Shown one piece after another: positions 16,026 through 24,577 of a stretch of DNA of 64,000 nucleotides; position 1 is the first letter of the stretch; the number at the start of each line of letters is the position of its first letter. The stretch comes from Verrucomicrobiota bacterium (GTDB taxonomy: Bacteria > Verrucomicrobiota > Verrucomicrobiae > Limisphaerales > UBA11358): contig JACZKP010000076.1 of the NCBI GenBank assembly GCA_014860005.1, forward strand, positions 321,599-385,598, read 5' to 3'. The notes below the pieces were generated by a model. The model worked only from the letters and a program-made list of their open reading frames with translations. It did not search any database and was not told the DNA's origin. A program made the translations under genes and the position numbers.

Positions 16026-16429
16026 AACGGAGAGAGCGAGCTTTCACATTGGTCGAGGTCACCGTCGTCGTGGCTGTCGTCTTGATCTTGGCGATTATGA
16101 TCATCCCACGCTTCGGACGAGTCTCTGAAAGCGCACGGAATGTCGTCATCCATAATTTCCTGAAGGACTGCCGGACGGTTTATTTGCGGCTCAGTTACGG
16201 AAACGCGCCCGGCTATATCGCCAACACGAATGTGGTGTTGTTCAAAAATTACGTAGCCGCCAGTACGTTAGGCGACGTGCAAGCACAGATAAACGGAACC
16301 GTTTTAACTGTCAGCGGTGTGCCGGACAACCTTTTCAAAGACAAACGCAAGACGCTCACCATTGATTACCAGAGCAACACCTACGATGGCGAGAGCGAAG
16401 GCGCTTTCCTGGCGAAAGTCCTCTGGTAA
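16022..16429 (+). CDS. Prepilin-type N-terminal protein
   Basis: The start at ATG 16022 overlaps the upstream stop and places a short basic leader (MKRRERA) directly before FTLVEVTVVV, with Glu at +5, followed by a 20-residue hydrophobic helix. This is the class III signal cleaved and methylated by prepilin peptidase. The remaining 100 residues form a small pseudopilin-like head (NFLKDCRTVYLRLS, then beta strands to KVLW). It is probably a minor pilin or type II secretion pseudopilin of the kind scattered through Verrucomicrobia genomes. A 6-bp inverted repeat AAGCTC/GAGCTT starts at its stop codon (16428-16450). Confidence 0.75.
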   Translation: MKRRERAFTLVEVTVVVAVVLILAIMIIPRFGRVSESARNVVIHNFLKDCRTVYLRLSYGNAPGYIANTNVVLFKNYVAASTLGDVQAQINGTVLTVSGVPDNLFKDKRKTLTIDYQSNTYDGESEGAFLAKVLW

Positions 16430-16450
16430 GCTCAATTCTCGGACGAGCTT
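16428..16450 (+). terminator. Hairpin at the end of the prepilin-like gene
   Basis: The stem AAGCTC (16428-16433) pairs with GAGCTT (16445-16450) over an 11-nt loop. No T-run follows, so its role as a terminator is only possible. Confidence 0.25.
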
Positions 16451-16487
16451 GGCAGCGTGATGCGTTTGCATTATTCATTGGCTCGCT

Positions 16488-16703
16488 ATGTTGGCCTTAA
16501 GCGAACCATGGGCATTGGGGGCGGCCGCACTTGTCGTTGCGGTGATGACGGCATTCCTATGGCGTCCGCTTTTTTCCCGGGAAGCCCGCGATCGCCGCCG
16601 ACGAGACCGCAATTATCGGAAAGTCTCTTCCCGGCGCCGCCATGGACCAGCGATTCAGTTAAACTTGGATGTTCCCAAAGAGGAGCGCGACCGAAAGCGA
16701 TAG
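16488..16703 (+). CDS. Small membrane protein; 3' end is the island integration point
   Basis: This 71-residue protein has one membrane helix (about 9-28, ALGAAALVVAVMTAFLW) and a very basic cytoplasmic tail (SREARDRRRRDRNYRKVSSR) ending VPKEERDRKR. The pattern (RPLFSREA-RRRR-NRKV) recalls short conserved proteins of Verrucomicrobia of unknown function. The last 16 codons and the stop are duplicated, with mostly synonymous changes, at 38942-38995, with a 22-kb defence island between the two copies. The gene itself reads complete. Confidence 0.65.
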   Translation: MLALSEPWALGAAALVVAVMTAFLWRPLFSREARDRRRRDRNYRKVSSRRRHGPAIQLNLDVPKEERDRKR

Positions 16704-16707
16704 GTGC
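16654..16707 (+). repeat. Island-flanking direct repeat, left copy (att-like)
   Basis: This 54-bp segment is identical at 46 positions by my count to 38942-38995. It starts TTCAGTT and ends GCGATAGGTGC, covering the 3' end of the 71-aa gene. Six of the eight differences lie at third positions of that gene or in its stop codon region, so the two copies are diverged homologues of one coding end rather than a recent duplication. Confidence 0.75.
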
Positions 16708-16731
16708 TTGGCGGCAACTCGACTTAAACGT

Positions 16732-17682
16732 ATGCACATTTTCATCGATGCGAACATCTTCCTCGGCTTCTACGAAGCAACGAGTGACTCCCTGCTCGAA
16801 CTGGAAAAACTTATCACGGTCTTGAAGCAGAAAAAAGGAGCTAAACTCTGGCTGCCCGACCAGGTGAAGCGCGAGTTTTGGAAGAATCGGGACGGATCGG
16901 TGGCTTCCGTGTTAAAGGAGTTCTCGAAATTGAACGGATTGGGCAGCATTCCCCGATTGGTGCAGGAGGATCCCGAATTCGATCAGCTCAAGAAAGTGTC
17001 GGTCCAATTGGAATCGAAAAAGAAGGACATTGTGGACCGAGTCCGCAGTGAAGTAGCGGCTGAGAAAACAAAGGCGGACGGTTGGATTCGCAGTCTCTTC
17101 GGCCTGGCCGAGGAGATTGACACATCCGGAGCCATCGCAAAGCAGGCATGGGAGCGTGCGCTGCGCCACACGCCGCCGGGAAAACAGGATGGGCTTGGCG
17201 ACCGCTTATCATGGGTGGCGCTGTTGACGACGCTGCCGCAGAAATCCGAACTTCACATCATTTCACAGGACGGGGACTTTGCCGGTGAACTTGAGCGAGA
17301 CGAGATCCACCCATACCTGAAATGCGAATGGACCAAAAAGAACGGCGGGAACGTGAAGCTCTGGAAGCGCGCCTCTCAGTTTCTGGCCGCCCACTTCCCC
17401 GAAGCCAAGAACGCCATCGAGATCGAGCGGACACTTTTGGTTGAACGGCTGGAGAAAAGCCCAAACTTCGCAACCACGCACAGCGTCATTGCGGAATTTT
17501 CCGATCTTACACATTTGAGCCATTCGCTCGCGACGCGGCTTGCCTCGGCCATCCTCAACAATTCCCAGGTCCATTGGATTCATGATGACGAGGACGTGAA
17601 GAAATTCATCACTGACTTCGTAGCCCAATACGGGCCCGTCATCGACGCCGTGATGAAGAGCGAGCTCGAGAAGCTTATTTGA
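16732..17682 (+). CDS. PIN-domain (DUF4935-type) ribonuclease-like protein
   Basis: This 316-residue protein starts at ATG 16732 with MHIFIDANIF, the first acidic position (Asp) of a PIN domain. LWLPDQVKREFW follows at about 37-48, GLGDRLSWVALL (second acidic cluster) at about 154-165 and IISQDGDFA (third Asp) at about 178-186. This is the DUF4935/PIN_8 layout, a family often found in defence islands and able in principle to cut RNA. The C-terminal 110 residues are helical and unassigned. It is the first gene after the left island repeat and is convergent with the minus-strand defence operon. No antitoxin-like partner is adjacent, so it is probably not a VapC-type toxin. Confidence 0.75.
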   Translation: MHIFIDANIFLGFYEATSDSLLELEKLITVLKQKKGAKLWLPDQVKREFWKNRDGSVASVLKEFSKLNGLGSIPRLVQEDPEFDQLKKVSVQLESKKKDIVDRVRSEVAAEKTKADGWIRSLFGLAEEIDTSGAIAKQAWERALRHTPPGKQDGLGDRLSWVALLTTLPQKSELHIISQDGDFAGELERDEIHPYLKCEWTKKNGGNVKLWKRASQFLAAHFPEAKNAIEIERTLLVERLEKSPNFATTHSVIAEFSDLTHLSHSLATRLASAILNNSQVHWIHDDEDVKKFITDFVAQYGPVIDAVMKSELEKLI

Positions 17683-17940
17683 TGCGGACAACCGGCGTGC
17701 TCGCTGCCTTGCGTTTCTCGTGCCGGGCCTGCTCGTCGAATTTGAGCAACGACGCCGCTTCCACTGTGGTTCATTCGCGTCCTTGCCCAAGTGCAACTGC
17801 GTGCCAGCCACACGTTGTCGCGTCTCTTCAAAACAGTTCGCCTGATACGTACTCTTCAGTTCGCGCTCGACGAAAGGCGTTAAACCGCTATTGAGGATTT
17901 CCAACGCCTTCCCGACGCGCTCATGATTGGTGATGGCCAT
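17675..17940 (-). pseudogene. Remnant of a Swt1-family HEPN domain gene
   Basis: Reading leftwards from ATG 17940, the peptide opens MAITNHERVGKALEILNSGL, then PFVERELKSTY and NEPQW. This is the start of the Swt1-type HEPN domain found at the head of large DUF499/PglY-type ATPases. The frame then breaks. In another frame the DNA continues as SLLKFDEQARHEKRK, which is the linker normally found just after that HEPN domain, and stops at 17675. About 100 residues of the domain core, including the Arg-x-His site, appear deleted. The remnant lies between the end of jetD and the end of the PIN gene. It shows that a PglY-like/DUF499 defence locus once stood here. Confidence 0.7.
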
Positions 17941-18064
17941 AAAACTGGTTTTGATCGAAGCCGGCTTCACGCTGGCTCGGTACGCCCGTCATTATGATGA
18001 ATTCCAGCGGCTCGCTAAGGAACATTCCCGGCGCCTTGCTCGATTTGAGAACACTTGGAACCAT

Positions 18065-19195
18065 TCACGCGAGTTCTTTTTGGAGCGTTTTCACCATATA
18101 CTCTGGCGGAATTTTCTCCTGCTCCAGCCTCAGGTTCTCCCGCTCGACGACCTTATATGCGGCGCTCTCCTCCAGCGTCAAATTCGATGGTTCCCTTCCA
18201 GCTTTCTCACCTGTTCCGGTCCAATGACGGAAGCTTTCGAGCGTAAGCAGGTCCATATTGAGACTTCGAACACCAGGAAAGCGGCTCCGCAGTCTTGCCA
18301 GAATATGGAACCCGTGCTCGTCGATGTCACCCCAGTAATAAACTTTGCAGTCTCGGAGCCAGCCGACTCGATGGAGCAGTTCGGCAGCATTGCCTTGTCC
18401 CCAGAGGGCCAGACCATTGTTCACGCTCGGAAGGCATTCCAAGTTCATGAGGTTTTCCGTAATGACGACCGTGAGCCCTTCCACTTTCAGCCGACAAAAC
18501 GTTTCCAATGGCAATCCCATTCGCTCATGAGAGAATCTAAGCTGCCTTTGCACCGCGGGATCCAAGCTACGGAACCGGACCAACGGCTCCAACGATTTGA
18601 GACCGAAGCGTTCTTCGAACGTTGTTCCTTCGGATTTGGATTCTGCTGGGAGCAGATGGTCCAGCATGCTTGTCAAGACCTGGCGGTTTTCGGAAATAAA
18701 CTTTGTATGCACCGGTATCGGAAGTTGCCGTGTGTACAGGCCGGGCCGTGGGTGAGCTAGAAAGTATTCGCAAACAGCCAGGATTTCTTCCCAAACGGAG
18801 TTGAATTCAACCATCCACCTTGTGTGGGAAACCAGCCATTCTTTCAATTGAGGAACCCGCGCAACGGTAAGGCTAAGGTTCTTTCGAAACAGCTCTACCT
18901 CGCGCTGCTTACTCAAGGCTGTAATGAACTGGTCTTGAGTATCAAATCGGACTTGGAAAGGAATCTTCTGCTTCCCCCAACGGCGGGTGTTTCTCTCTTC
19001 CCATTCAATCGTGTATCCAAAGTTGCCGCCCGCCAACTCCGTGATCTCCCGTTTGAGCTTGGCGAAGTCGTCGGTGGCGTTCGGTTTCCCAAAACGAACC
19101 CGTAACGGAAACAAGTTCTCGTTGGTTATGAGGGATCGCAAGAAATCCGGGTATTTCCGTTCCGCCATTCGCTGAATTTCTTCGGGCGTGAGCAT
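18065..19195 (-). CDS. jetD: Wadjet nuclease subunit JetD (DUF3322 + DUF2220)
   Basis: This 376-residue protein has the order of type II JetD: an N-terminal DUF3322-like arm (about 15-190, with PFQVRFDTQDQF) and a Toprim-like DUF2220 domain (about 200-370). The catalytic residues are visible: Glu247 in VITENLMNLECL, and Asp290 and Asp292 in YYWGDIDEHGFHIL. JetD is the metal-dependent nuclease that cuts small circular DNA after the JetABC motor has extruded it. The start overlaps the jetC stop by one base (TAATG), so the two are coupled. It is the last intact gene of the minus-strand string; only the Swt1-HEPN remnant lies beyond. All expected catalytic residues are present, so the subunit should be active. 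Confidence 0.92.
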   Translation of the reverse strand: MLTPEEIQRMAERKYPDFLRSLITNENLFPLRVRFGKPNATDDFAKLKREITELAGGNFGYTIEWEERNTRRWGKQKIPFQVRFDTQDQFITALSKQREVELFRKNLSLTVARVPQLKEWLVSHTRWMVEFNSVWEEILAVCEYFLAHPRPGLYTRQLPIPVHTKFISENRQVLTSMLDHLLPAESKSEGTTFEERFGLKSLEPLVRFRSLDPAVQRQLRFSHERMGLPLETFCRLKVEGLTVVITENLMNLECLPSVNNGLALWGQGNAAELLHRVGWLRDCKVYYWGDIDEHGFHILARLRSRFPGVRSLNMDLLTLESFRHWTGTGEKAGREPSNLTLEESAAYKVVERENLRLEQEKIPPEYMVKTLQKELA

Positions 19196-22100
19196 TATGC
19201 GAGCGCGGGTTCCTTGGCGCCTTCTTTAACGACTTTATCCAGATCCTCGCGCGGAAATCGACGCAGGTGAGAAACTTCGTCCGAATTATTTACGAGGTGG
19301 AAAACATCAACATAATCTTGCACGAGCAACGCCTTCGCATCGAAGGGATTCACCACGATCAACTGGAAATCGAGCTTGCGAAAAAGCTCGAGCGCGCGAA
19401 TGGAATTATCCTCGTCTGTGTGTGAGAAAACCTCGTCTACCACAACCAACCGGAACTTGTTCAGATCATTTTGGTCGCCACAGAGGCCGTATTGGGTCGT
19501 AAAGGCTGACGCCAGGATCATAAATGCCAGAATGCTCTTCTGCCCGCCAGACCGGCCGCCGGAGCCGGAGAAATAGTTCAACTCCTTACCATCGGCAACA
19601 CGCGCCTGCCGCACGCCGTATTCCGACCAGTAACGGGCGTCGGTGACGCGTGCGGTCCATTCCTTTTCCTTCTCAAATTGGCAAATGAGTTTGCGGATGT
19701 TTTGAAAAACGGCGATCCGTTCGTCCTCCTTTTCAGGATTGATCGCCCCCCGAAGACAATTGCGCAGATCACTGCGAAAAGAGTTCACCTCATGAGAACT
19801 CGTCGGCTTGCGAGTAATTTCGATGAACGTGCCCGGTGAGAAATCAATGTTCTTCAACGACCGGTTGACCTCTTCGATGCTGGTTTGAATGTTGCGATCG
19901 TGCTCATCAAGCCGGGTTGCAAAGCTGGCCATGTCGATAATCAGATTCCGATTCAAGAACTCGGCGAACCGAGCTTTTTGCTCGGGTAATTCGTCCTTCT
20001 CAATCCGCACCTTCAGACTTACGAACTCGGGCCCGTAAGCGATGTCAGGCTTCAAATCCGATGTCTCCTCCGGGTATTCTCGCAGGAAACTTGTCATCTC
20101 TGAAACCGCTGGCGTCTTAGCCTTATCAATCTTATCGGTCATTTCATCAACGCGTTCCTGGATCTTGCGCGTTGCGGTGTTCTCCACTCGTGCGATGCTT
20201 TCCAGAGTGAGGCGCTTTTCTTCTTGGAACTCTACCAACTCCGACTTGATTCGTGCTCCATCAATTGTCAGGCCGCGGAGCTGTTCCTTTAACGTTTTGG
20301 CGCGTTGACGGTTTTTCGTTTGGGCATCCAATTGCGCCCCCATTTGGTTGTCTACGTCCTGAATCTCTTGATTCTTGTGCTCAATTCTCCCTTCCGCGGC
20401 GTTCAACTGCTTTTTGAGCTCCTTGACGCGATCTGACGAGGATTCCAATCTCTGCTGTTCTGAGTGCAATCGAGCAAGCAGTTCCTGTTCGGGCTTGAGG
20501 TCAATCTGATCGAAACCGGTGATTTGGAGGACTGCTGTCACGGCGCTCAACCGATTGCCATACAATTTGGCCTGTTCATCGGCTTGCGAGAACTTCTTCT
20601 TTGCATCATTCCAGCGCTTCTCGGCGGCGGAAAACTCCTCGGCCAATGCGGCTAACTTGCTCTGCGTGCTCCAGCCCAAAACGTATTTCGCCCGGTCGTT
20701 CACGCGAAAGCGGTCATCTTTTACGTGCCGCGATCCCTCTCGGATCAAACCTTCCTGAGTAAGCCCATAATCGACTGCGTTCAGGTGTTGCACATCTGCG
20801 CAGCAAATGTGAGAGAAGCGGCGAGCGATCTCAAATTTGACCCAATCGGTCAGCGAATGGGCTTTGAAATTCATCCGGGACGGCACACGCTTCGGATCAT
20901 TGAGGATCTCCTGTCGTGGCGACTGCTTGCTCGCGGGCACACGATGAAAAACGAACCGGATGTTCAAGTGCTTGGAATTGATGTAACGCGCAACCTGCGG
21001 ATAAAGGTTTTCGGGCACGAGTAGCGATACGCCGAAGTTGTGGAGCAATCGTTCAATTGCACCCGTCCATTCCTTGAATTCCGATTTGACCTCCATCAAC
21101 TCACCAGCAAATGGAAGCTGCTCGACTGAAATCCCAAGCGCTTCACATGCCGCCTTACGAATAGTTACGAATTCGACCGGGATCAGCACTTGGTTGTCAC
21201 GAATGCTCTGGGCCTCGGCTGCGATGCGAGCGCGATCTTGCTCGGCCTTTTCCTTGGCGAGCGCGTGCTCCACCTTCTTCTGCTCCTGAGCGTTTTTGTT
21301 GCCATCCAATGTTCCCTGTTCCATCAGCAACTTGTTTCGAAGGTCGCTGAACTGAGCCTCGGTTTCCAAAATGGCGGGTTTGCCTAAGGTAGTGAGATGC
21401 GTTTTGAGTCCGCCGAGCGTCTGGAGTTTTTGGTCGCGCCGTGTCGTAGCAAGCTGCTGCTCCAATTCGATTTCCCGCAGCCGCGATCCGACCTCGTCCT
21501 TGGACAATTCAATCTTGATCGATTCTTTGGTTGCCAATTCTTGATCCAATGCGGTCTTGAGCCCTTCACGCTTTTGTTTCAGTTTGGAAATCGCTTCCTC
21601 CAGTTGCTCGTCGTAAGCGACACGCAGTCCTAATTCTTCAGTGGCATAGTAATTGGGCAAATCGGCCTTGAGCGCATCGAGTCGCTTCTTCGTGGTTTCC
21701 GCCTCCACGATCTTGCCATAATGTTCCGCGATAGGCTTCAGCCGCTTGAGTTGCGCTTCGGCTTTCTGAATGGCCTCCCAACAACGGTTCAACTCCCGGT
21801 AATGCGGAATCAGTTTGGTATCCAGGAAACCAACCGCGTCCGAAGGGCCGAGCATGTGCTTTCGAATGAAAAGATTCAGATCCGTGACTTCTTTGACCCC
21901 AATCGCCTGATTGAATACCTCCATCGCGCCACGGTTCGGAATGCCCAATTTGCTGCGAAAAATCTCCGAATACGACTCGAAGCTTTTCTGCACCAGGAAT
22001 CCACGATTCCTTAAGTTCTTAGTTGCCTCTCGGGAGCTTCCCAAATGAGTGAGATTGGCTTTGATAGTCTTATCGCCGTCAGCAACCAGGTAGTACCCGT

Positions 22101-22545
22101 CAATGCCCTCGTCCTGCACCCAAATGATTTGCGCGACGGTGACATCCGCACAGGTGTAGTAGTTCCGGAAAACCGCAAGGATGATGGACTGAGTCCCATC
22201 TTTCGGCCGCAGATGTTTCGGTTGAGCAGTGGCCGTCTCCTCCTGGCTTTCCGAACCGTAGGTGCCACGGATGTAACTTTTCCGGGTTCGATCCTTCTTC
22301 TTTCCCGTGGTTGCGTCATTGTAGGTAAGGGACCCCGGAGGAACCAATAAGGTCCTCAGCGCATCAACAGCCGTGGATTTGCCCGTTCCGTTTCCTCCCA
22401 CCAGCAGGCTCCATCGCCCTTCGGGAATTAAACACTCGACTTTTTCATGGAACGTGCCCCAGTTATACATCTCCAGCCGCTTGAGCCGAAACCCAGGAAG
22501 CGCGGACTTTCCTGCCTCATCTTTAATCTCCAGCAGTTTCTGCAT
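19195..22545 (-). CDS. jetC: Wadjet SMC-like motor ATPase JetC
   Basis: The ATG at 22545 gives 1,116 residues, a usual length for JetC; a longer frame to 22590 lacks better support. The Walker A motif GGNGTGKSTAVDAL is at about residues 53-66. Long coiled coils follow in the two arms (about 240-420 and 620-850), with a hinge region between. The ABC signature SGSGGRSGGQKS lies near 995 and Walker B VVVDEVFSHTDED near 1035. JetC is a MukB-like loop-extruding ATPase of the JetABC complex that recognises small circular DNA and activates JetD. Its start overlaps the 3' end of jetB by 23 bp. Confidence 0.92.
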   Translation of the reverse strand: MQKLLEIKDEAGKSALPGFRLKRLEMYNWGTFHEKVECLIPEGRWSLLVGGNGTGKSTAVDALRTLLVPPGSLTYNDATTGKKKDRTRKSYIRGTYGSESQEETATAQPKHLRPKDGTQSIILAVFRNYYTCADVTVAQIIWVQDEGIDGYYLVADGDKTIKANLTHLGSSREATKNLRNRGFLVQKSFESYSEIFRSKLGIPNRGAMEVFNQAIGVKEVTDLNLFIRKHMLGPSDAVGFLDTKLIPHYRELNRCWEAIQKAEAQLKRLKPIAEHYGKIVEAETTKKRLDALKADLPNYYATEELGLRVAYDEQLEEAISKLKQKREGLKTALDQELATKESIKIELSKDEVGSRLREIELEQQLATTRRDQKLQTLGGLKTHLTTLGKPAILETEAQFSDLRNKLLMEQGTLDGNKNAQEQKKVEHALAKEKAEQDRARIAAEAQSIRDNQVLIPVEFVTIRKAACEALGISVEQLPFAGELMEVKSEFKEWTGAIERLLHNFGVSLLVPENLYPQVARYINSKHLNIRFVFHRVPASKQSPRQEILNDPKRVPSRMNFKAHSLTDWVKFEIARRFSHICCADVQHLNAVDYGLTQEGLIREGSRHVKDDRFRVNDRAKYVLGWSTQSKLAALAEEFSAAEKRWNDAKKKFSQADEQAKLYGNRLSAVTAVLQITGFDQIDLKPEQELLARLHSEQQRLESSSDRVKELKKQLNAAEGRIEHKNQEIQDVDNQMGAQLDAQTKNRQRAKTLKEQLRGLTIDGARIKSELVEFQEEKRLTLESIARVENTATRKIQERVDEMTDKIDKAKTPAVSEMTSFLREYPEETSDLKPDIAYGPEFVSLKVRIEKDELPEQKARFAEFLNRNLIIDMASFATRLDEHDRNIQTSIEEVNRSLKNIDFSPGTFIEITRKPTSSHEVNSFRSDLRNCLRGAINPEKEDERIAVFQNIRKLICQFEKEKEWTARVTDARYWSEYGVRQARVADGKELNYFSGSGGRSGGQKSILAFMILASAFTTQYGLCGDQNDLNKFRLVVVDEVFSHTDEDNSIRALELFRKLDFQLIVVNPFDAKALLVQDYVDVFHLVNNSDEVSHLRRFPREDLDKVVKEGAKEPALA

Positions 22546-23101
22546 ATTTAAGAATCCTCTCCTTGATGCTCTCGAGTTCAGTCGGTCCAACCTTGGCTTT
22601 CACGATCCGCATGACCTCGAACGTATCTTGTTCCTCGTCAATCAGTCGGAGGAAGCCAAAATCCACCAGCCTTTGTATTGCCGCATCGATCTTGTTGACA
22701 TCCCGCACTTGGTTCGTCGTTTCCGGAAGATATGCGGCCACGAGATCGTGGATGCCTTGCCGACTCTTGATCAGCCGCGTGGCATCCGGATTGGAGGTGT
22801 CGAACGTGCAAAACTCCTGGCGAAGGCAAACCAGGAGCAAGGTCGCGTGATAATTGAGCGGCCGTTTGTGAGCAAGGCGGGGAATTTTGTCCACATCCTC
22901 CATTTCTATTTGTCGAATGAACGCATAACCCTCCGCCTCGTCCAGAACCAGTTCCTGCCCCATTTTGCGAAAATGATGACGAATATCATCCCGATCAACC
23001 AGCAGCGCGTTCCACTCCCGCTCGTCCTCACGATAGATTGGCTGCTTGAGCAATTTAACCATCACGAATGATGCATCAGGAAATGGTGATTCGTTTTTCA
23101 T
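22523..23101 (-). CDS. jetB: Wadjet subunit JetB (DUF4194)
   Basis: The ATG at 23101 overlaps the jetA stop (ATGA) and gives 192 residues; a TTG 30 bp upstream is the alternative. The sequence has the DUF4194 pattern: FVMVKLLKQPIYREDEREWN near the start, a middle RPLNYHATLLLVCLRQEF, and a C-terminal winged-helix region ending LVDFGFLRLIDEEQDTFEV. JetB is a MukE-like subunit linking the JetA kleisin to the JetC motor. Size and order (A-B-C-D) agree with type II Wadjet. Confidence 0.88.
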   Translation of the reverse strand: MKNESPFPDASFVMVKLLKQPIYREDEREWNALLVDRDDIRHHFRKMGQELVLDEAEGYAFIRQIEMEDVDKIPRLAHKRPLNYHATLLLVCLRQEFCTFDTSNPDATRLIKSRQGIHDLVAAYLPETTNQVRDVNKIDAAIQRLVDFGFLRLIDEEQDTFEVMRIVKAKVGPTELESIKERILKYAETAGD

Positions 23102-24531
23102 TTGCAGAAGATCACTTTGGGAATTCTCCAAGTTTTGGGTGGCGTTCCCCCTATCGTCACCGCTTGCGATTCGTCGTCGGTGACGATGTTTCTCTGGTCC
23201 TCCAACGCCACCATAATGTAGCCGATCACTTCGAGCATGCCGTCTTCGGGGGGATGTTTTTCCAGCACTTCCTCAAGCGATATGGAAGGCTCGCCGTCGA
23301 GCATTTCCCGGATGCGTCTGCGAAGTTCGGCAATCCTCACGCGTGACAAAGTCAGAAATTTCTGCAGGTCCTCTTTGGTGATTCTATCGTCTGCCACTTC
23401 AACTTCTTTGGCCATGGCTACCTCTACAGGTGCCTGCCAAAGCGGACGGCTCATGGCGGAGAACGGTTCGAGCACACCTTCGGTTTCAAAGACATCGTCA
23501 TCAGGCGTATTTTCCCGCAGGGGCAACGCTGCAGCTTGGATCTCATGAATCAGTTCCAACACCTTCATCCGATCCTTGATGCGCGTTGTATCTAGCACGC
23601 GCCGAAGATTCGTTGACATTCTTTGATGCGATTCCAAAACCTTCTCGCCTTCAGTCAAGAGACTGGAGATGAGCCCGCTCAGAACCGCGCTCGACCGCAG
23701 TGCCGGACTCAAATCCTGCAGGCTCACGACCGTGGCGAGCGCGGCGCGAAACTGGGTCTGCCTCTCGGTTGCCAATAGAAGCCTGTAAAATCCGTAAAAG
23801 CTCTGACCTTGCTCGGAATTCTTCAACGACTCATCCGCGTCCAACATTCGGCCCACGATTGCGCCGCGGGTCAGGTCAGGGTTGGTCTGCTGTTCAGCGA
23901 TGTCCTGCGCTATCTTTTTGAAGTTCTCCTCGACCAGGCGAAAATCGCCGAGCAACTCCCGCGCGGTCGCCAGAATCCGGGCATACCGTTCATTCAGTTG
24001 GACGGGTGTGTACGTTGGGGCAATGCCGCTGGCACGGATGCTGTCAATCTGTCCGCGGAGCCTGTCGATTTCCTGTTTCAGTTGGCTGATCCGATCTTCG
24101 ACGTTGGGGTTGCTATTCTTTAGTATTTCGTCGAGTCCGTTGAAGATGCTCTCAAGTCTCGATTCGGTGCCAACGAATTCGGTTTGCGAAAGTTGATCCA
24201 GCCACCACAGCGCTTTCTCTGCACCCGATGTCAGTTCAAACACAGGCTCCTGCGTATCCTCGCCGTAGTATTTTCGTAAAAAGCCGCGCCCCTCCTCGCA
24301 CCAACTATTTAGATACTGGCCTGGCGACATGGGATATGCATCAGGTTCCCCGTTTCGTAACTCCTCCAGGTAATTGTCCAAGAGCGCCTGCATCTGACTT
24401 TCAGGGATCGTGACGCGATGCTGGGCTTTGAACATGCGGTGAAGAAAACCAAGGAGCATCGCGCTGTTTTGTGCCCGCAGCAGATTGACAGCGGGATGAT
24501 CCAATAACAGTTTGATTTCCTGATATGTCAC
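23098..24531 (-). CDS. jetA: Wadjet subunit JetA (DUF3375)
   Basis: This 477-residue protein starts at a GTG. It shows the DUF3375 layout: TYQEIKLLLDHPAVNLLRAQ at the start, a long coiled coil (about 145-180, ISQLKQEIDRLRGQID), FYRLLLATERQTQFR in the middle and a C-terminal helical region ending in ISLEEVLEKHPPEDGMLEV. JetA is the MukF-like kleisin of type II Wadjet. The gene begins 46 bp after the stop of the PD-(D/E)XK nuclease gene on the same strand, with no obvious terminator between. Wadjet may therefore be transcribed together with the Argonaute cluster. Confidence 0.9.
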   Translation of the reverse strand: MTYQEIKLLLDHPAVNLLRAQNSAMLLGFLHRMFKAQHRVTIPESQMQALLDNYLEELRNGEPDAYPMSPGQYLNSWCEEGRGFLRKYYGEDTQEPVFELTSGAEKALWWLDQLSQTEFVGTESRLESIFNGLDEILKNSNPNVEDRISQLKQEIDRLRGQIDSIRASGIAPTYTPVQLNERYARILATARELLGDFRLVEENFKKIAQDIAEQQTNPDLTRGAIVGRMLDADESLKNSEQGQSFYGFYRLLLATERQTQFRAALATVVSLQDLSPALRSSAVLSGLISSLLTEGEKVLESHQRMSTNLRRVLDTTRIKDRMKVLELIHEIQAAALPLRENTPDDDVFETEGVLEPFSAMSRPLWQAPVEVAMAKEVEVADDRITKEDLQKFLTLSRVRIAELRRRIREMLDGEPSISLEEVLEKHPPEDGMLEVIGYIMVALEDQRNIVTDDESQAVTIGGTPPKTWRIPKVIFCK

Positions 24532-24577
24532 AAATCCTTGGTAGCGTTCAACTGCTTCATTTTAGCGACAATCAATA

